This document shows, piece by piece, positions 6,647-7,586 of a stretch of 7,586 nucleotides of DNA. A program made the position numbers and the translations under genes. Position 1 is the stretch's first letter, and each line of letters begins with the position of its first letter. The notes under the pieces were generated by a model that saw only the letters and a list, made by a program, of their open reading frames with translations, was not told the origin of the DNA and did not search any database. This stretch comes from Candidatus Fermentibacterota bacterium. GTDB taxonomy: Bacteria; Fermentibacterota; Fermentibacteria; Fermentibacterales; Fermentibacteraceae. Location of the stretch: positions 1 through 7,586 of the forward strand of contig JAKLEF010000092.1 in NCBI GenBank assembly GCA_022703195.1, given 5' to 3'.

Positions 6647-6699
6647 GGCTGGTGGCGGCAGCACGGTTCGCGAAACGAACCTGCGGGAGCGAACCAGCC
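6647..6699. repeat. Nested inverted repeat with two competing inner pairings
   Basis: The outer arms GGCTGGT (6647-6653) and ACCAGCC (6693-6699) enclose GGTTCG (6665-6670), which can pair with CGAACC at 6676-6681. The extended GGTTCGC (6665-6671) can instead pair with GCGAACC at 6689-6695, which would break the outer stem. The two folds exclude each other. Confidence 0.5.
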
Positions 6700-6909
6700 T
6701 TTGCTGTATCTCCTTTCGTCTGACCCGCCATCTCCCCTGGCCGGGCGCTCAGCGCCCGGCGTAAGGCCAGCGCCCTGTGCAAGGCCCAGCCCCGCTCAGC
6801 GGGCTGACACGCTATCCTGTCTCGCTCGGCGAGACAGGCGGAGGTCCGGTCTGGCTCAGCCGGACCGGGCACGCCCTCTCGCAGGTTCGCTCCGCGAACC
6901 ATGCTGTCG
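6656..6909. repeat. Region bounded by a 34-bp imperfect inverted repeat; MITE-like candidate
   Basis: Bases 6656-6689 match the reverse complement of 6876-6909 at 29 of 34 positions, and all five differences are transitions. Each arm also contains a small hairpin built on GGTTCG/CGAACC. The enclosed 186 bases hold four GCTC[A/G]GC-centred hairpins; the fifth, with centre GCTCCGC, is in the right arm. There is no open reading frame with protein character, and no clear target-site duplication was seen, so identity as a mobile element is unproven. Confidence 0.5.
6740..6900. repeat. Array of five hairpins with conserved centre GCTC[A/G/C]GC and unrelated stems
   Basis: The hairpins are: 6740-6760 (stem GCCGGGCGC, loop TCA); 6791-6803 (stem CCCGC, loop TCA, extendable past one bulged base); 6816-6838 (stem CCTGTCTCGC, loop TCG); 6846-6868 (stem CCGGTCTGGC with one G-T pair, loop TCA); and 6884-6900 (stem GGTTCGC, loop TCC). 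Loop centres fall at 6750, 6797, 6827, 6857 and 6892, so three successive centres are 30 bases apart. Stem arms differ entirely while each keeps complementarity. Nothing here resembles a CRISPR array, which would keep whole repeats constant. Function is unknown. Confidence 0.7.
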
Positions 6910-6919
6910 GGCTACCCGG

Positions 6920-6940
6920 CGATTTCGGAGAGCGAAATCG
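6920..6940. repeat. 8-bp-stem hairpin just upstream of the tRNA-Glu promoter
   Basis: CGATTTCG (6920-6927) and CGAAATCG (6933-6940) pair perfectly around loop GAGAG, ending five bases before the -35 box of the tRNA-Glu promoter. It is the last of the hairpin run but has a different loop. It may end transcription coming from tRNA-Lys, or act as a protein site; neither is shown. Confidence 0.6.
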
Positions 6941-6945
6941 CAGAT

Positions 6946-6975
6946 TTGACTTTCCTTCGCCTCGGAAGCGATAAT
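6946..6975 (+). promoter_or_regulatory. Sigma-70-like promoter of tRNA-Glu
   Basis: TTGACT (6946-6951, 5/6) and GATAAT (6970-6975, 5/6) are separated by 18 bases. Start of transcription would fall near 6982, giving a leader of about seven bases before the tRNA. The spacer contains a short inverted repeat (TTCC at 6952-6955, GGAA at 6964-6967). This promoter makes tRNA-Glu independent of tRNA-Lys. Confidence 0.7.
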
Positions 6976-6988
6976 TGCGAGCTTCGGC

Positions 6989-7063
<75 letters not shown>

Positions 7064-7301
7064 GCCCAGCCCGTTCGACCCCTCAAGAGTGCATTCGACT
7101 GACAGCCAACCGATTAGCCCCACGACAGGAGTTCGATAACTGCAGGTTCTCGACCCGGCAATGAAGGGCCGGATCGCAGGATGTCCATGACATGCTTTGT
7201 CATGCGCGGTTCGATAAGGCCCGTTGGCCGTAGCTTCTGAAAATGAATCAGTTGCGCAGGGTAGGGAAGGCAATCGCCCTGCACGCAAGGCACAGCCAGA
7301 T
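7064..7301. other. Intergenic stretch between tRNA-Glu and the FlgD-Ig protein
   Basis: No coding region with protein character is seen on either strand. It holds a hairpin with arms CATGACA (7186-7192) and TGTCATG (7198-7204) and a weak CCGGC/GCCGG pair (7155-7159 and 7168-7172). A larger stem-loop at 7252-7288 is listed separately. No T-rich terminator follows tRNA-Glu. The stretch lacks the GCTCNGC-centred hairpins of the preceding spacer. Confidence 0.5.
7252..7288 (-). terminator. Possible terminator after the FlgD-Ig protein gene
   Basis: On the minus strand, 13 bases after the TAG stop, TTGCG-(TG)-CAGGG pairs with CCCTG-CGCAA across a 15-base loop: ten pairs with a two-base bulge. The sequence after it contains ATTCATTTTC, only a loose T-rich tract several bases away. 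It could be a weak terminator or an RNA 3'-end stabiliser. Confidence 0.3.
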
Positions 7302-7586
7302 CTAGAGCCTGACCACCATGACCGATGATACCTGGCCGTCCGCATAGCCGCGGATCAGATAGGTTCCGGTAGGAACGGCGGCTCCCGCCTCGTCACGCCC
7401 GTCCCACGTGAATGATGCACCTTCAGGGTTGCTCAAGCTGCGGACAAGCCGCCCGGCGATGTCGAAATCCCCCGGCGCCCAGGGAGGATCGTAGGAGAGG
7501 AGCTGGACGATCATCCCGGTGTCCTGGACGTAGGTCACCAGGTCGTCATCGAGCAGCTGGTGAGCGCGCTCCTCGCGGTTGATCCG
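7302..7586 (-). CDS. C-terminal fragment of a larger protein ending in a FlgD-Ig-like domain
   Basis: The reading frame is open to the right edge of the window, giving the last 94 residues and a TAG stop. The GTG at 7536-7538 is internal and should not be taken as a start. The final 60 residues read as a FlgD-Ig-like beta-sandwich: DIAGRLVRSL, then SFTWDGRDEAGAAVPTGTYLIRGYADG, then VMVVRL at the very end. In such domains the pattern (D/N)xxGRxVR, W(D/N)GRD..G..V..G.Y is typical. These domains commonly close secreted or surface proteins (peptidases, beta-propellers, hydrolases) in FCB-group and related phyla, where they can act as structural or sorting tails. The catalytic or main domain lies outside the window, so function is unknown. 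It is transcribed toward the tRNA genes. Confidence 0.75.
   Translation of the reverse strand, partial: RINREERAHQLLDDDLVTYVQDTGMIVQLLSYDPPWAPGDFDIAGRLVRSLSNPEGASFTWDGRDEAGAAVPTGTYLIRGYADGQVSSVMVVRL

Noticed and set aside
6740..6900. Integron attC-like cassette array
   Set aside because: The hairpins lack the inverted core sites (RYYYAAC and GTTRRRY) and there are no cassette genes between them.
6656..6909. CRISPR array
   Set aside because: There is no constant direct repeat with spacers; only a seven-base centre is shared and the flanking arms vary while staying palindromic. No cas genes are present.
6594..6949. Open frames of about 100 codons on both strands across the hairpin array
   Set aside because: They arise from GC-rich palindromic sequence with few stops; the predicted proteins are arginine, proline and alanine rich without domains or convincing ribosome sites.
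7131..7217. Nine-base direct repeat GTTCGATAA at 7131-7139 and 7209-7217
   Set aside because: It is short and isolated with no third copy; chance is a sufficient explanation.

Overview
The window comes from a GC-rich bacterium that is probably Gram-negative. It encodes an RND inner-membrane exporter and the C-terminus of a protein ending in a FlgD-Ig-like domain, the tail type common on secreted proteins of FCB-group and related candidate phyla. Phylum assignment is inference only; no gene here names a species.

Left part (1-6273), all on the minus strand. Read in transcription order from right to left: a TetR-family regulator (TTG start), an RND efflux transporter (TTG start), a stand-alone biotin-protein ligase BirA (GTG start), a PIN-PhoH fusion protein (PhoH2 type) and the first 104 codons of glutamine-hydrolysing asparagine synthetase (asnB). 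The regulator, exporter, BirA and PhoH2 genes are 18, 1 and 41 bases apart, so they look like one transcription unit; asnB follows after 89 bases and may have its own weak promoter. A good sigma-70-like promoter precedes tetR, and a 30-bp imperfect palindrome is centred on its -10 box. That is the expected arrangement for an autoregulated TetR-RND unit. No membrane-fusion protein or TolC-type gene accompanies the exporter.

Middle part (6274-7063). Divergent from tetR are tRNA-Lys(TTT) and tRNA-Glu(TTC), both on the plus strand with encoded CCA ends. The roughly 500-base spacer between them has no credible protein gene and is packed with inverted repeats. Five successive hairpins have unrelated stems but the same centre, GCTC[A/G/C]GC; three of these centres are exactly 30 bases apart. 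The array lies mostly inside a 34-bp imperfect inverted repeat (6656-6689 and 6876-6909), and two further hairpins of the CATCCCGC/CATTCCCGC kind lie outside it, in inverted orientation to each other. This spacer is the least explained and most unusual part of the window. tRNA-Glu has its own strong-looking promoter at the right edge of the spacer.

Right part (7064-7586). After a non-coding stretch with minor hairpins comes the C-terminal 94 residues of a minus-strand protein that continues beyond the window.
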